Shown: positions 23,668 to 32,135, counted from the stretch's first letter. The stretch: 37,867 nucleotides of DNA from an uncultured Bacilli bacterium (GCA_947630195.1 CANRGQ010000002.1:1-37867), one strand, 5' to 3'. Program-made: numbers and translations. The notes: a model not told the origin generated them from the sequence alone.

Positions 23668-25389
23668 ATGAAGAAGTTAAAAGGGTTTAAAACAATATTA
23701 AATGTGGCTAAAGAATATAAAAATAAAATTATTATATCTTCTTTAGGTATTGTTGTTTGTAGTTTTTCTTCCATGCTAGTAGGTATTTTAAATGGTAAAG
23801 CCCTAGAAGAAATTACCAAACTTAATCTTAAAAATGCCATTTTAATTTTACTTATCTATTTATTTTCCGAATTATTCTTTAATTCTTTAAATAAACTTTC
23901 GACTTCTAAACTATCCAAAACCGAAGTCCAAATATCAAGAAAAGTTGCTTACCTTACTTATGAAAAAACATTATCTTTACCAGCTTATGCTTTTGAAAAG
24001 AAATCAAGTGGCGAATTTATCAATCGTATTACGAGTGATAGTCAAGTTATCATTAATTCTTTTGATCAACTTTTATTTCTTACCTCAAATTTTCTAGCTT
24101 CATTTATCATTTTAATTTATATCTTTTTTAATTCTTATATCGTGGCTTTCGAAATTATTATTTTCATCATTATTTTTGGAATCTTTGTTAAAATTTTTCA
24201 TCCCTTACTGGAAAAAGTTAATAAAGAAAAGAAACAATTAAATGATATCGCCATTACCCAAATTAATGAATCCGTAAGAGGTATTCGCGAAATTAAAACT
24301 TTAGGTATTAAAAATAATTTATTTAAAAATTTAACTACTTTAATTACCAAACAATTAGAAAAATCTAATAAAGAAATTGATTTATATATGATTTATGATT
24401 TAATTAGTAATTCTTTAAAAAGTATTTTAGAAGTTGGAGTTTTTATCACCTGTGCTGTTTTACTTTATAAGGGTTCTGTTAGTCTTACTTTCTTTGTGGC
24501 TATGACTTATTACATTTATCGTTATACGTGGATTATTGAAAACATCACTTCATTTACAAGAACTTATAATGAAACCAAAGTATCTGTTAAAAGAATTAAT
24601 GAAATTTTAGAAAATGAATTATTTAGTGATGTTCATTTTGGTAATGTTACTTTAGATAATCCTAAGGGAATTATTAAATTTAATAATGTTACATTTAGTT
24701 ATCCCAATGAAAAGGATACTTTAAAACATTTTAGTATTACTTTTGAACCCAATAAAAAAATTGGTATTGTGGGAAGAAGTGGTCAAGGTAAAACAACTAT
24801 TTTTAATCTTTTAACAAGAGTATTTGATGTAAGCATTGGTTCTATTACAATTGATGGCGTAAATATTGAAGAATTAACCGAAGAAAGTCTAAGGCAAAAT
24901 ATTTCTATTATTAGACAAGATCCTTTCTTATTTAATAATACGATTAAAGAAAACTTTAAACTTTTAGATGAAAATATTACCCTTAAAGAAATAAGAAAGT
25001 ATTGCCAAATGGCCTACATTGATGATTATATAATGACTCTACCGAAAAAATATAACACTGTTTTAGGAGAAGGTGGCGTTAACTTATCGGGAGGTCAAAA
25101 ACAAAGATTAGCTATAGCCAGAGCCCTTGCTAAAAAGAGTAAAATCATACTATTTGATGAAGCCACTTCCGCTTTAGATAATGAATCCCAAGACTACATA
25201 AAAAAAGTTATTAATGACTTAGTTAAAGACCATACCGTTATTATTGTCGCTCATCGTTTATCCACCATTAAAGATGCCGATGTTATCTATGTTATTTTAG
25301 ATGGTAAAGTTAATGATATGGGTACTCATAAAGAATTAATGCAAAAATCTAGTATTTATAAAAAATTATATCAAAGTGAAGAAAAGTAG
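23668..25389 (+). CDS. ABC exporter (fused permease and ATPase)
   Basis: A 573-residue half-transporter, expected to work as a homodimer. Residues 1 to about 310 form the six-helix exporter membrane domain. The ATPase domain has Walker A GRSGQGKTT, Q-loop IIRQDPFLF, signature LSGGQKQRLAIARAL, Walker B IILFDEATSALD and the H-loop VAHRLSTI, all intact. AGGGA precedes the ATG. It is transcribed alone, divergently from the radical SAM operon with about 110 bases between. Its substrate (drug, lipid or peptide) cannot be told; a link to the neighbouring radical SAM gene is possible because shared intergenic control would be easy, but nothing proves it. Confidence 0.92.
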   Translation: MKKLKGFKTILNVAKEYKNKIIISSLGIVVCSFSSMLVGILNGKALEEITKLNLKNAILILLIYLFSELFFNSLNKLSTSKLSKTEVQISRKVAYLTYEKTLSLPAYAFEKKSSGEFINRITSDSQVIINSFDQLLFLTSNFLASFIILIYIFFNSYIVAFEIIIFIIIFGIFVKIFHPLLEKVNKEKKQLNDIAITQINESVRGIREIKTLGIKNNLFKNLTTLITKQLEKSNKEIDLYMIYDLISNSLKSILEVGVFITCAVLLYKGSVSLTFFVAMTYYIYRYTWIIENITSFTRTYNETKVSVKRINEILENELFSDVHFGNVTLDNPKGIIKFNNVTFSYPNEKDTLKHFSITFEPNKKIGIVGRSGQGKTTIFNLLTRVFDVSIGSITIDGVNIEELTEESLRQNISIIRQDPFLFNNTIKENFKLLDENITLKEIRKYCQMAYIDDYIMTLPKKYNTVLGEGGVNLSGGQKQRLAIARALAKKSKIILFDEATSALDNESQDYIKKVINDLVKDHTVIIVAHRLSTIKDADVIYVILDGKVNDMGTHKELMQKSSIYKKLYQSEEK

Positions 25390-25411
25390 GAATAAAATAA
25401 ATCCTACTTTT
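25382..25411 (+). terminator. Terminator of the ABC exporter gene
   Basis: AAAAGTAGGA (25382-25391) pairs with TCCTACTTTT (25402-25411), then T. The stop codon lies in the left arm. Confidence 0.85.
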
Positions 25412-25448
25412 TAAATTATTAACAATTAGGTATAATAAACCATTTATA

Positions 25449-26399
25449 TTATTCTACATTGATTATAAATGGATCACTTTCAGTTCCTCCACCTGATAGT
25501 TTAACCTCGGATGTTAGATAGAAGACTGGGCGAACCGCATACTTTAGGGTCCCAAAGCCATTCGAACTGTCTAAGAGTCCCCCCAAGCGGTCGCTCGAAT
25601 TGGTCACAAGCCACTCATAGTAAGAGCTGCCGAAGTACTTCTGGCCATACCTAGTCATGGTCCATTCGTTACTATAACTATATGTTGAACTACTACTTAA
25701 TCCATGTGTTATATGTAACCAACTATTAGTATTTTTTGCATATGTCCATGAATTGTAATAATCTCCCGCATACATTAATCCTACTCGATATTTTCCACTT
25801 GTTTTTGGCTTTGCTTCTACTCCACTTGATGTTGCGTTTGTTCTATCTCCTTTCCACCAATTTACTTCTGCTATATATGGTTTTATTCTTGCATCTATTG
25901 TACTTCCTGTATAAAATGTACTATTTAAGTATGTTCTCACTGTATTACTTCCATTATCCCAATCTATATTTGAAAATTGATCTGTCGACCATGCTTGACT
26001 TGTATTTGATGGTGTGGCCTTTATTACTTTTAACATTCCTGCTTTTAATCCTAGTGTACTTTCTTCTTTTCCGTCGGTTACTCCGATTATGCGATACATA
26101 TTATCAGTATTTGTTTTACATACATCTGGATTTTCATCTCCTAGGCATATGTAATTATTTGTTACTTCTTCATATGTTCCTTTATATCTATATAATCCGT
26201 CTACTACTGTTGTATGGTCTCCTCCTCCCGCAAATGTATCTCCCCCTGTTTCTTTTAACATATCTAATACTGGTTTGGACTCTTGTTTAACAAAGTTTCC
26301 AACTTTACCTGTAAATATTGGAACTGCTCCAGAATCATAACTATAATAAGCATGGGTATTTTTAATTACCACATTAATTAATACCATAACAAAAACCAC
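25449..26399 (-). CDS. Surface protein with lectin-like C-terminus, 5' end disrupted
   Basis: An extracellular-type protein of about 316 residues in the open frame. The N-terminal membrane segment is VFVMVLINVVI, followed by Ser/Thr/Gly/Tyr-rich sequence with paired Cys (YICLG...DVCKT) and a C-terminal end AVRPVFYL...GGGTESDPF, an ending I know from many gut Bacilli surface proteins; its shape recalls C-type-lectin/FGE-like domains. The GTG at 26399 has no ribosome binding site and lies inside the membrane helix. In the same frame, coding sequence (KEKLTKGELILGISVLV) continues upstream to a stop at 26469-26471, so the real N-terminus seems to have been cut off by a frameshift. The part coding the last roughly 75 residues is much richer in G and C than the rest. 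Possibly a pseudogene or a switched-off variant. Confidence 0.6.
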   Translation of the reverse strand: MVFVMVLINVVIKNTHAYYSYDSGAVPIFTGKVGNFVKQESKPVLDMLKETGGDTFAGGGDHTTVVDGLYRYKGTYEEVTNNYICLGDENPDVCKTNTDNMYRIIGVTDGKEESTLGLKAGMLKVIKATPSNTSQAWSTDQFSNIDWDNGSNTVRTYLNSTFYTGSTIDARIKPYIAEVNWWKGDRTNATSSGVEAKPKTSGKYRVGLMYAGDYYNSWTYAKNTNSWLHITHGLSSSSTYSYSNEWTMTRYGQKYFGSSYYEWLVTNSSDRLGGLLDSSNGFGTLKYAVRPVFYLTSEVKLSGGGTESDPFIINVE

Positions 26400-26454
26400 T
26401 AATACAGATATTCCTAATATTAGTTCTCCTTTAGTTAGTTTTTCTTTTATATTA

Positions 26455-26595
26455 TTAAGTTTATCTTTTAAATTATTAGGTATGAATGCTAAAGATATTA
26501 GGGTGTTACAATAACCCCCCCCCGATTTGGGTATTTAAAACTACTAATGCAATTATTGCTACATATAAAACTATTCTTTTAATTTTTTTCTTCAT
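26455..26595 (-). pseudogene. Likely 5' fragment of the frameshifted surface protein
   Basis: A 46-codon frame starting MKKKIKRIVLYVAIIALV, with AGAGG 7 bases before its ATG, so this is where translation probably begins. It crosses the eight-G tract in frame (IGGGYC) and ends in IPNNLKDKT-stop. If one A were removed from the AAAA run near 26460-26463, the frame would run on as NNLKDKLNNIKEKLTKGELILG into the surface protein. I infer that the two pieces were, or can be, one gene. Confidence 0.5.
26516..26523. repeat. Homopolymer of eight C/G
   Basis: Eight consecutive C on the plus strand (G on the coding strand), the longest G/C run I noticed in an otherwise very AT-rich window. With 8 G the frame stays open past the tract; with 7 or 9 it meets a stop within a few codons. 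Confidence 0.85.
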
Positions 26596-26768
26596 ATACA
26601 TACCTCTTTTATATTATTAATTATTTATCTTCTTTTTATACTAATGTTGTAAATACCGAATGTTAATTACAAAATAAAAATAATATTCTTCTACCTTACA
26701 TTTAAATAATATCTCAAAATATGCCACAAGTCAATATCTCATAGAGTAAATTTTAAAAATATAACATT

Positions 26769-26795
26769 AAAAAAAGAATGAAATCTCTTTCACTC
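26769..26795 (-). terminator. Terminator of the GT-C-like gene
   Basis: On the minus strand GAGTGAAA (26788-26795) pairs with TTTCATTC (26776-26783) with one G-U pair and a GAGA loop, then seven Ts. Confidence 0.85.
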
Positions 26796-26812
26796 AATTT
26801 ATTAAATTTTAA

Positions 26813-28885
26813 TTATAACCAAAACATAAATAAATAATACATCTTATAGTATATTAGATTAATTAAACTATTATTGAATGATTCTTTATCTAAGAAGATG
26901 GTAAAGAAATTAAAGATTAAACTAATCACAATAAAGGTAACAATTAATTTTTTATAATCTATTTTGAAATTTCTACTATTAACTAGAGATAAGATAACAA
27001 TTATGGTACTCAAGGATATTAACCAACCAAAGTCCGATAAATATCTTGGTAAAATCCCCGCCATTTGGGTATCCGCTAAAACAACAAGTAAGGCACTTAT
27101 AATTAAAGTTAAACAAATATTATATAATACTTTATTATTAATAACTTTCTTAAATTTGAAAAAGCATAACCCAAGCAAAGTAATTAAATTAATAAAGAAG
27201 AATCCCCCATACATATCCTCGAATATTGTTACTCCCACATAAGAAGTTAAAACCTCATCACTCATGACAAATGGGAATACTAAAGATATTCTTCCTGGGG
27301 CAAATAAGAAATAATATAATCCTAAGAATATTCTATCAAATCTAAATCCTCTTTTAGTCATATCATTAGTGGTTAAATTATAATTAGCTCCAAAATCAAA
27401 GATACTTCCAAACCTCGCATAATTATAATACATGATAAATAAAGCCACAATGACAAAAGGAAGACATAAACATAAAGTTTCTTTTAGACTACTTTTCGAA
27501 AATAATTCTCTTTTTTTAAAGACATAATCCCAGAATATTGGTAGTCCTAAGAAAGACCCAACGAGTAACTGTGGACGACAACCCGCTACCAAAGCCATAC
27601 ATAAACTACCTAAAGCTAAATATTTTTTATTTAATTTTTTATCATTGGTACTTTTAAACCAAAAAGACAGTCCTAAATAAGAAAAACTTAACCCAAAAAT
27701 AATTGGCAAATTATAGAATGTTGGTTCCGCACTAAAAACAAATAATCCCGATGTCACCAGTAAAAATAAACTTAGTAACTGATACCAAATAAAACTTGTT
27801 TTCGGAAAGTATTTTTTAATTAACGTATACATAAATTTATAAACCGCAATTAGTAAGAATATTAAAGAAATAGACATCGCTATATAATTAGGTAAATCAC
27901 TATGGGTAATTAATCTAAATGGTAAATAAATAAGTAGACATGGAATAATCCCAAAATAAGAATAATATTTTTGATTATAATAAGCATAATCCCAATAATA
28001 ATCTTTATAAGGTTTTAAATAATTATCTCGATAACTTATATCATAAGGATTTTCTAATTCTTTTAATTTATCACTTACTTTTAAATCTAAATAAAAGTGT
28101 CCTTTACTTAAAGCTTTAGCTAAATTTTTATATTGCGAATATTGACTAGTTTCGTTATCATTATAGCTTTTAGCGCACAACAATGTATTCGAACATAACA
28201 CTAAACCTAAGATACTTATAATAACCACTGTTATTACTTTAACCTTTTTAAAATCAAATTTTAATTCATATAAAATACTTTTTGGATTAATAATAAAAAT
28301 TAATAAACTAAAAATAAAGGTTAATAATAATCTTAAATTATTAATAAACATTGGTACTTCTTTATTTATTTTAATTTCATTAATGGTAAAGTTATTATTA
28401 TCCTCTAGAATAGTTAATCTTAAAACTTCACTCTTACCAGAAGTATGCATTCTTATATAATGGCTTTCTTCGATATTATTAACATAATATCTACTACCAC
28501 CATAAGCATAAAGTTTATTGGCTTCATCCGTAAAATCAATCTTATATTTTAAATATAAGTTATCCTTACTTTGAATATCTAAATATAAATTATGAATCTT
28601 TCTATCAATATTAAATATTTCAATATAAGCATTCTCTTTATCCGTAACATGACAAACACTATCACAAGTAATTCCAAATAAATTATAACTTACAAGTTCT
28701 TTCTCATCTTTAAAAATTAAAGACTCATAATGCCGATAATTAAATATAGTAACTTCTAATAATGAAGATATAATTAAAGAATATATTACATAACGAAAAA
28801 AAGTCTTTAAATATTTATTCTTATAAACATTAAATCTATCTAAAAATATTAAAATAATTATTCCAATAATAAAAACTAGTAACAT
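26813..28885 (-). CDS. Large polytopic membrane protein, GT-C-like
   Basis: A 690-residue integral membrane protein. Two N-terminal helices flank an extracytoplasmic region (about 70-180) rich in Tyr, Asn and Asp; about ten or more further helices follow from about 185 to the end. A first large loop carries acidic residues (DNETSQYSQYKNLAKALSKG and later YWDYAYYNQKYYSYFG), and a later one has RPQLLVG, a layout seen in GT-C glycosyltransferases that use lipid-linked sugars. I do not recognise a specific family. GGGTGA precedes the ATG. It has its own promoter and terminator. Possible role in decorating surface polymers or proteins, such as the neighbouring surface protein; this is inference. 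Confidence 0.7.
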   Translation of the reverse strand: MLLVFIIGIIILIFLDRFNVYKNKYLKTFFRYVIYSLIISSLLEVTIFNYRHYESLIFKDEKELVSYNLFGITCDSVCHVTDKENAYIEIFNIDRKIHNLYLDIQSKDNLYLKYKIDFTDEANKLYAYGGSRYYVNNIEESHYIRMHTSGKSEVLRLTILEDNNNFTINEIKINKEVPMFINNLRLLLTFIFSLLIFIINPKSILYELKFDFKKVKVITVVIISILGLVLCSNTLLCAKSYNDNETSQYSQYKNLAKALSKGHFYLDLKVSDKLKELENPYDISYRDNYLKPYKDYYWDYAYYNQKYYSYFGIIPCLLIYLPFRLITHSDLPNYIAMSISLIFLLIAVYKFMYTLIKKYFPKTSFIWYQLLSLFLLVTSGLFVFSAEPTFYNLPIIFGLSFSYLGLSFWFKSTNDKKLNKKYLALGSLCMALVAGCRPQLLVGSFLGLPIFWDYVFKKRELFSKSSLKETLCLCLPFVIVALFIMYYNYARFGSIFDFGANYNLTTNDMTKRGFRFDRIFLGLYYFLFAPGRISLVFPFVMSDEVLTSYVGVTIFEDMYGGFFFINLITLLGLCFFKFKKVINNKVLYNICLTLIISALLVVLADTQMAGILPRYLSDFGWLISLSTIIVILSLVNSRNFKIDYKKLIVTFIVISLIFNFFTIFLDKESFNNSLINLIYYKMYYLFMFWL

Positions 28886-28915
28886 TTAAATCACCCATTA
28901 AATTATTTCTCTTTA

Positions 28916-28944
28916 ATTATAGTTTATCTTAATTATAATTACAA
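28916..28944 (-). promoter_or_regulatory. Promoter of the GT-C-like gene
   Basis: On the minus strand TTGTAA (28939-28944) and TATAAT (28916-28921) are 17 bases apart. The -35 begins within a few bases of the preceding terminator's T run. Confidence 0.75.
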
Positions 28945-28946
28945 CT

Positions 28947-28973
28947 AAAAAAAGTGAAATTAAATTCACTTTT
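28947..28973 (-). terminator. Terminator of the DUF308-MscS-DUF362 region
   Basis: On the minus strand AAAGTGAA (28965-28972) pairs with TTCACTTTT (28950-28958), followed by Ts. The DUF362 stop codon overlaps the left arm. Confidence 0.8.
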
Positions 28974-29847
28974 AAATCTCAATAAGTTCGTAATCTCTAG
29001 TGCCAATTCCAAGTTCTTCCGCAGCCTCAATGGTATGTAGTCCATGTCTAGAATTAATTCTTTCCATTAAATGGTCCCGACCTGGGTCATTAGAATTTTT
29101 AACTAAATCAATACAAGCTTCATCGATTGCTACAGGATCTGTTGAGGCCAAAATTCCAATATCCTTCATACAAGGGTCCTCTGCTACATTACAGCAATCA
29201 CAATCAACTGACATATTAGCCATTACATTAATATAAACAATATTATCTTTAAAATGATTAACTACAGAAGATGCGGCATCAGCCATAGATTCTAAGAATT
29301 TAATTTGGTCGGCCGTAAACATATCTTCATAACTAGCCCCTTCTTTACCATGGCAATGAATATATCTCTTACCTTTAGAAGATGCGATACCAATTGATAA
29401 TTGTTTTAAAGCTCCACCAAAGCCACCCATAGGATGTCCTTTAAAATGGGATAGAACTAACATTGAATCGTAATTAAGTAAATTCTTACCAACGTAATTC
29501 TTCTTGATAACCTTACCATTTGGAATATCTAAAGTAATGTCTTCTTCACTATCCATAATATCAACATTAAAATATTTACTCCATTCGTGTTCTTTCATTA
29601 ATTCTAAATGTTTTTCAGTCGTGTCTCTGGCTCCATCATAAGCGGTATTACATTCCACAACTGTTCCATTTACGTGTTCAATCATTGGTTTCATAAATTC
29701 TGGTCTTAAATAATTTTGATTACCTCTTTCACCAGAATGAACTTTAACTGCTACTTTTCCTTCTAATTTTCTTCCTAAAGCCTCATACATTCTTACGACA
29801 GCCTCAGGAGTTAATTCTTTTGTAAAATATACTTTTGCTTTTTCCAT
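28972..29847 (-). CDS. DUF362 domain protein
   Basis: A 291-residue protein of the DUF362 family, often found as iron-sulfur proteins near anaerobic metabolism. Markers are VKVHSGERGNQNYLRPEF, SHFKGHPMGGFGGALKQLSIG, and the Cys cluster DCDCCNVAEDPCMKDIG followed by STDPVAIDEACIDLV. The three closely spaced Cys plus Cys in DPC could hold a cluster; there is no separate 2x[4Fe-4S] ferredoxin domain. Its ribosome binding site AAGGA overlaps the end of the mscS gene, so it is co-transcribed. Reaction unknown. Confidence 0.85.
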   Translation of the reverse strand: MEKAKVYFTKELTPEAVVRMYEALGRKLEGKVAVKVHSGERGNQNYLRPEFMKPMIEHVNGTVVECNTAYDGARDTTEKHLELMKEHEWSKYFNVDIMDSEEDITLDIPNGKVIKKNYVGKNLLNYDSMLVLSHFKGHPMGGFGGALKQLSIGIASSKGKRYIHCHGKEGASYEDMFTADQIKFLESMADAASSVVNHFKDNIVYINVMANMSVDCDCCNVAEDPCMKDIGILASTDPVAIDEACIDLVKNSNDPGRDHLMERINSRHGLHTIEAAEELGIGTRDYELIEI

Positions 29848-29851
29848 AAAT

Positions 29852-30658
29852 TTATTCCTTTCTATTTTTTACTTCTAAATAATCTCCTGGTACCGAAATA
29901 CCCTCACTATCATAACCTTCTTTTAAATATTCCATAAATTTTCGGTTAATATTAAATTGACTTTCCGGTGCACATTCAATTAATACTTTATAATAATATT
30001 TATTTCCATCCATTCTTTCAATACCTAAAAGTTCCATATCTTTAGTTACTTCTTTAATATTTTGCATTTTTTTATTTACTTTATGTAAAATACTTTCTAA
30101 GGTTTTTAAAGATACTTCTTTTTGAACAGGAAACTCAATATAAAGTAAATTATTATACATACTATGATTAATAACACTTGTAATAAGCGAATTATTAATA
30201 ATCATAACTTCACCACTGTAGGATTTTAACTTTGTGGTTTGAAGTCCTAGCTCAATAACTTCACCTCTAAAACCATTAATGGTAACCACATCACCTTGCA
30301 TATAATGATTATCAAAGATTATGGCAATTCCCGATAATAAATTTTTAATGGTATCTTGAAACGCTAAACCAATGATAGCTCCCGCTATACCTAAAGATGC
30401 AATAATACTCGTTGTTTCAATCCCATAAACTCCTAAAATAGCTAAAATTGTAAATATGGCTATAATGTATTTGACAATACTTTTAATTAAATTAACAATA
30501 GTTGCTTCTCTTTTTTGATGTAAACTAGAGGTTTTAACTTTCCTCTTAACTTTTAAGGCCTTCGTAATTATCTTATTAATTATAAAATAAATTAAGAAAG
30601 CAATTCCCAAATAAATAATGGGCAAATAGACCTTGGGTACTAATATCTTTTTTAACAT
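29852..30658 (-). CDS. MscS-family mechanosensitive channel
   Basis: A 268-residue small-conductance mechanosensitive channel that opens under membrane tension to release solutes. One or two N-terminal helices, then the pore helix SLGIAGAIIGLAFQDTIKNLLSGIAII with the Ala/Gly packing and FQD-type kink of the family, then the beta domain (GDVVTINGFRGEVIELGLQTT, IINNSLI). It is at the short end of the family, like YkuT. Second gene after the DUF308 gene; AGGTGAG precedes the ATG. Confidence 0.92.
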   Translation of the reverse strand: MLKKILVPKVYLPIIYLGIAFLIYFIINKIITKALKVKRKVKTSSLHQKREATIVNLIKSIVKYIIAIFTILAILGVYGIETTSIIASLGIAGAIIGLAFQDTIKNLLSGIAIIFDNHYMQGDVVTINGFRGEVIELGLQTTKLKSYSGEVMIINNSLITSVINHSMYNNLLYIEFPVQKEVSLKTLESILHKVNKKMQNIKEVTKDMELLGIERMDGNKYYYKVLIECAPESQFNINRKFMEYLKEGYDSEGISVPGDYLEVKNRKE

Positions 30659-30670
30659 TTCTCACCTTTA

Positions 30671-30700
30671 ATAAAATAAGCCATATTACTACAGCCTATT
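30671..30700 (-). terminator. Weak terminator after the DUF308 gene
   Basis: On the minus strand AATAGGC (30694-30700) pairs with GCTTATT (30675-30681) with one G-U pair, followed by a short T-rich tail. The stop codon lies in the stem. Partial readthrough into mscS is likely. Confidence 0.5.
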
Positions 30701-31358
30701 TATTTTCTTTCTTTTTAGTACTACTCTTTTTACTTTTTTTACTCTTAGTTTTTTCGAAATCTTCGATATCTTCTTTTATTTCGCTAACTTCGCCTTCAAT
30801 TATATCAGATGCCGTATCAATTGCTTCATTTACTTCTTTTTGGAACTTATCTTCTTCATAACCTAATATGCCATAACTTACTAAATCAATTAAAGCATAG
30901 ATAATCATAAATAAGCCCATAATAGCAAGTGGCATGTTAGATACTAATATAGTATATAAACCAATTCCTATTAAGATAACTCCTAAAACAAGAAGGGTAT
31001 AAAATCTTGTTCCTCGATCATTAGTATAGAATGTTTGCATAATCTTACCAAGACCAGCTCCAATTACCCAAATACCCACAATAATTCTTAGTAAGAACTC
31101 AATGGTACTTGCTAGGAATATTAAAAGGATACCTAAAACCATTGCCGTAATGCCAAATGCTAGTTCATTACGGTTAACTACTTGTGTTCTTTTATTTTGA
31201 ACATAATAACTTAATGTTCTATAAGCTCCAATAGCAAGCATTATACCTCCAAATAAATAAGATACAAATTTAATAACGGCATCAGGTTTAATAAATAACA
31301 TAATACCCACAATTAAAAATACTATGGAACTAAAAATTGATGTTCTATATTTTTTCAT
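30696..31358 (-). CDS. DUF308 (HdeD-like) membrane protein
   Basis: A 220-residue membrane protein with six helices in three hairpins, each with the DUF308 pattern 'hydrophobic-G-hydrophobic-F/L...P' (IVGIMLFIKPDAVIKFVSYLFGGIML and repeats). A charged cytoplasmic tail from about 170 to 220 ends in a run of Lys/Ser (KTKSKKSKKSSTKKK), which might contact nucleic acid or acidic lipid. Members are linked loosely to stress and acid resistance. Own promoter upstream; mscS follows. Confidence 0.85.
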   Translation of the reverse strand: MKKYRTSIFSSIVFLIVGIMLFIKPDAVIKFVSYLFGGIMLAIGAYRTLSYYVQNKRTQVVNRNELAFGITAMVLGILLIFLASTIEFLLRIIVGIWVIGAGLGKIMQTFYTNDRGTRFYTLLVLGVILIGIGLYTILVSNMPLAIMGLFMIIYALIDLVSYGILGYEEDKFQKEVNEAIDTASDIIEGEVSEIKEDIEDFEKTKSKKSKKSSTKKKENK

Positions 31359-31377
31359 TTAATTCACCTCTAATTTA

Positions 31378-31406
31378 ATTATACAATTAAATGTATTTTA
31401 CAGCAA
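31378..31406 (-). promoter_or_regulatory. Promoter of the DUF308 gene
   Basis: On the minus strand TTGCTG (31401-31406) and TATAAT (31378-31383) are 17 bases apart. The 16 bases CATTTAATTGTATAAT ending in the -10 recur exactly at the promoter near 31874. Confidence 0.7.
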
Positions 31407-31434
31407 TTAAAAAATTGAGAAAACCCCAATTTTT
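31407..31434 (-). terminator. Terminator of the small membrane-protein gene
   Basis: On the minus strand AAAAATTG (31427-31434) pairs with CAATTTTTT (31409-31417) around a 9-base loop containing GGG, ending in Ts. Confidence 0.75.
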
Positions 31435-31446
31435 CATTATTATTTA

Positions 31447-31851
31447 TTATTTAATTTTTTTATTAATCTCAGTTGTATTTTTCCAAATCATAATATTTAC
31501 TAAAATGCTTTCAAAGACAACTCTTAAAACTAAGTTACCAAAAATTAATGTAAAGATAAAGCCAAAGAAACTAGTTGTAATTAATTCAAATGAAATTAAA
31601 GTAATAAAAATGGCTAAAACAATATATATAATTTTTAGTAAATCTTCAATTAACATTTTCTTAAATGATAAGAAGTTTTTACAAGCATCTAAGAACTTAT
31701 TATTTACTTTTTTGTTAGTATTAACAAATAAATAATATAAAACAATTCCTCCGATTATGGCTATTACTAAAGCCACAATGCCCCAAACTCCTATAGAAGG
31801 AATAGATGGTGTCGAAGTAACTGTTTCTTCATATCCTGGATAATAATACAT
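31447..31851 (-). CDS. Small membrane protein of unknown function
   Basis: A 134-residue protein. The ATG at 31851 follows AAAGGAG; longer frames would cover the promoter. An N-terminal YYYPGYEE... segment rich in Pro/Ser/Tyr lies before a first helix (GVWGIVALVIAIIGGIVLYYLF), and two more helices follow near the C-terminus (IIYIVLAIFITLISFELI and FFGFIFTLIFGNLVL), so three membrane passes. I do not recognise the family. It shares an identical -10 region with the DUF308 gene just downstream, which suggests joint control. Confidence 0.65.
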   Translation of the reverse strand: MYYYPGYEETVTSTPSIPSIGVWGIVALVIAIIGGIVLYYLFVNTNKKVNNKFLDACKNFLSFKKMLIEDLLKIIYIVLAIFITLISFELITTSFFGFIFTLIFGNLVLRVVFESILVNIMIWKNTTEINKKIK

Positions 31852-31873
31852 AAGATAATCTCCTTTCATTTTC

Positions 31874-31902
31874 ATTATACAATTAAATGCCTTTTTATTC
31901 AA
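31874..31902 (-). promoter_or_regulatory. Promoter of the small membrane-protein gene
   Basis: On the minus strand TTGAAT (31897-31902) and TATAAT (31874-31879) are 17 bases apart, with the same CATTTAATTGTATAAT block as the DUF308 promoter. Confidence 0.75.
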
Positions 31903-31958
31903 TTTAAAATTAATGAAAATAAATTAAAAATTTTTGTGTAAAAAAGTGTAAAAAAAGA

Positions 31959-31987
31959 TTGACAAATTGCCATAAATCGATTAAGAT
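31959..31987 (+). promoter_or_regulatory. Promoter of the candidate small RNA
   Basis: TTGACA (31959-31964) and TAAGAT (31982-31987) are 17 bases apart. No open frame follows before a terminator. Confidence 0.8.
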
Positions 31988-31992
31988 AGCAA

Positions 31993-32084
31993 GTACCAAT
32001 TCGGAAAAATCCGTTTTGGTGCTAGTATCACACTAGTCAACCCCTTTTTATTCTTTGAGGCTATGCAAATAGCCTCGTTTTTTT
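31993..32084 (+). ncRNA. Candidate C-rich small RNA
   Basis: About 90 bases from a good promoter to a strong terminator with no coding frame. It can fold into three hairpins: ACCAA..CGGA-loop-TCCG..TTGGT (about 31995-32020), CTAGT-ATCAC-ACTAG (32022-32036), and the terminator GAGGCTAT-GCAA-ATAGCCTC (32057-32076) followed by G and seven T. Between the second and third hairpins is a single-stranded CAACCCCTTTTTATTC (32038-32053), complementary to AAAAGGGG-type ribosome binding sites. This is the architecture of Gram-positive C-rich regulatory RNAs. uvrB has its own -10 farther on, so a leader role is less likely. No match to a named RNA family is claimed. Confidence 0.65.
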
Positions 32085-32135
32085 GAAATTTTTTATTAAT
32101 TATTACGAAATATATATAAAAGACAGTTTTTGTTG

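Noticed and set aside
25736..26290. 184-codon plus-strand frame opposite the surface protein
   Set aside because: Translation is almost only Leu, Tyr and His, typical of an antisense shadow; no ribosome binding site or family resemblance.
31391..31735. Plus-strand frame opposite the small membrane protein
   Set aside because: Antisense of a gene with a good promoter and ribosome binding site; it has neither itself.
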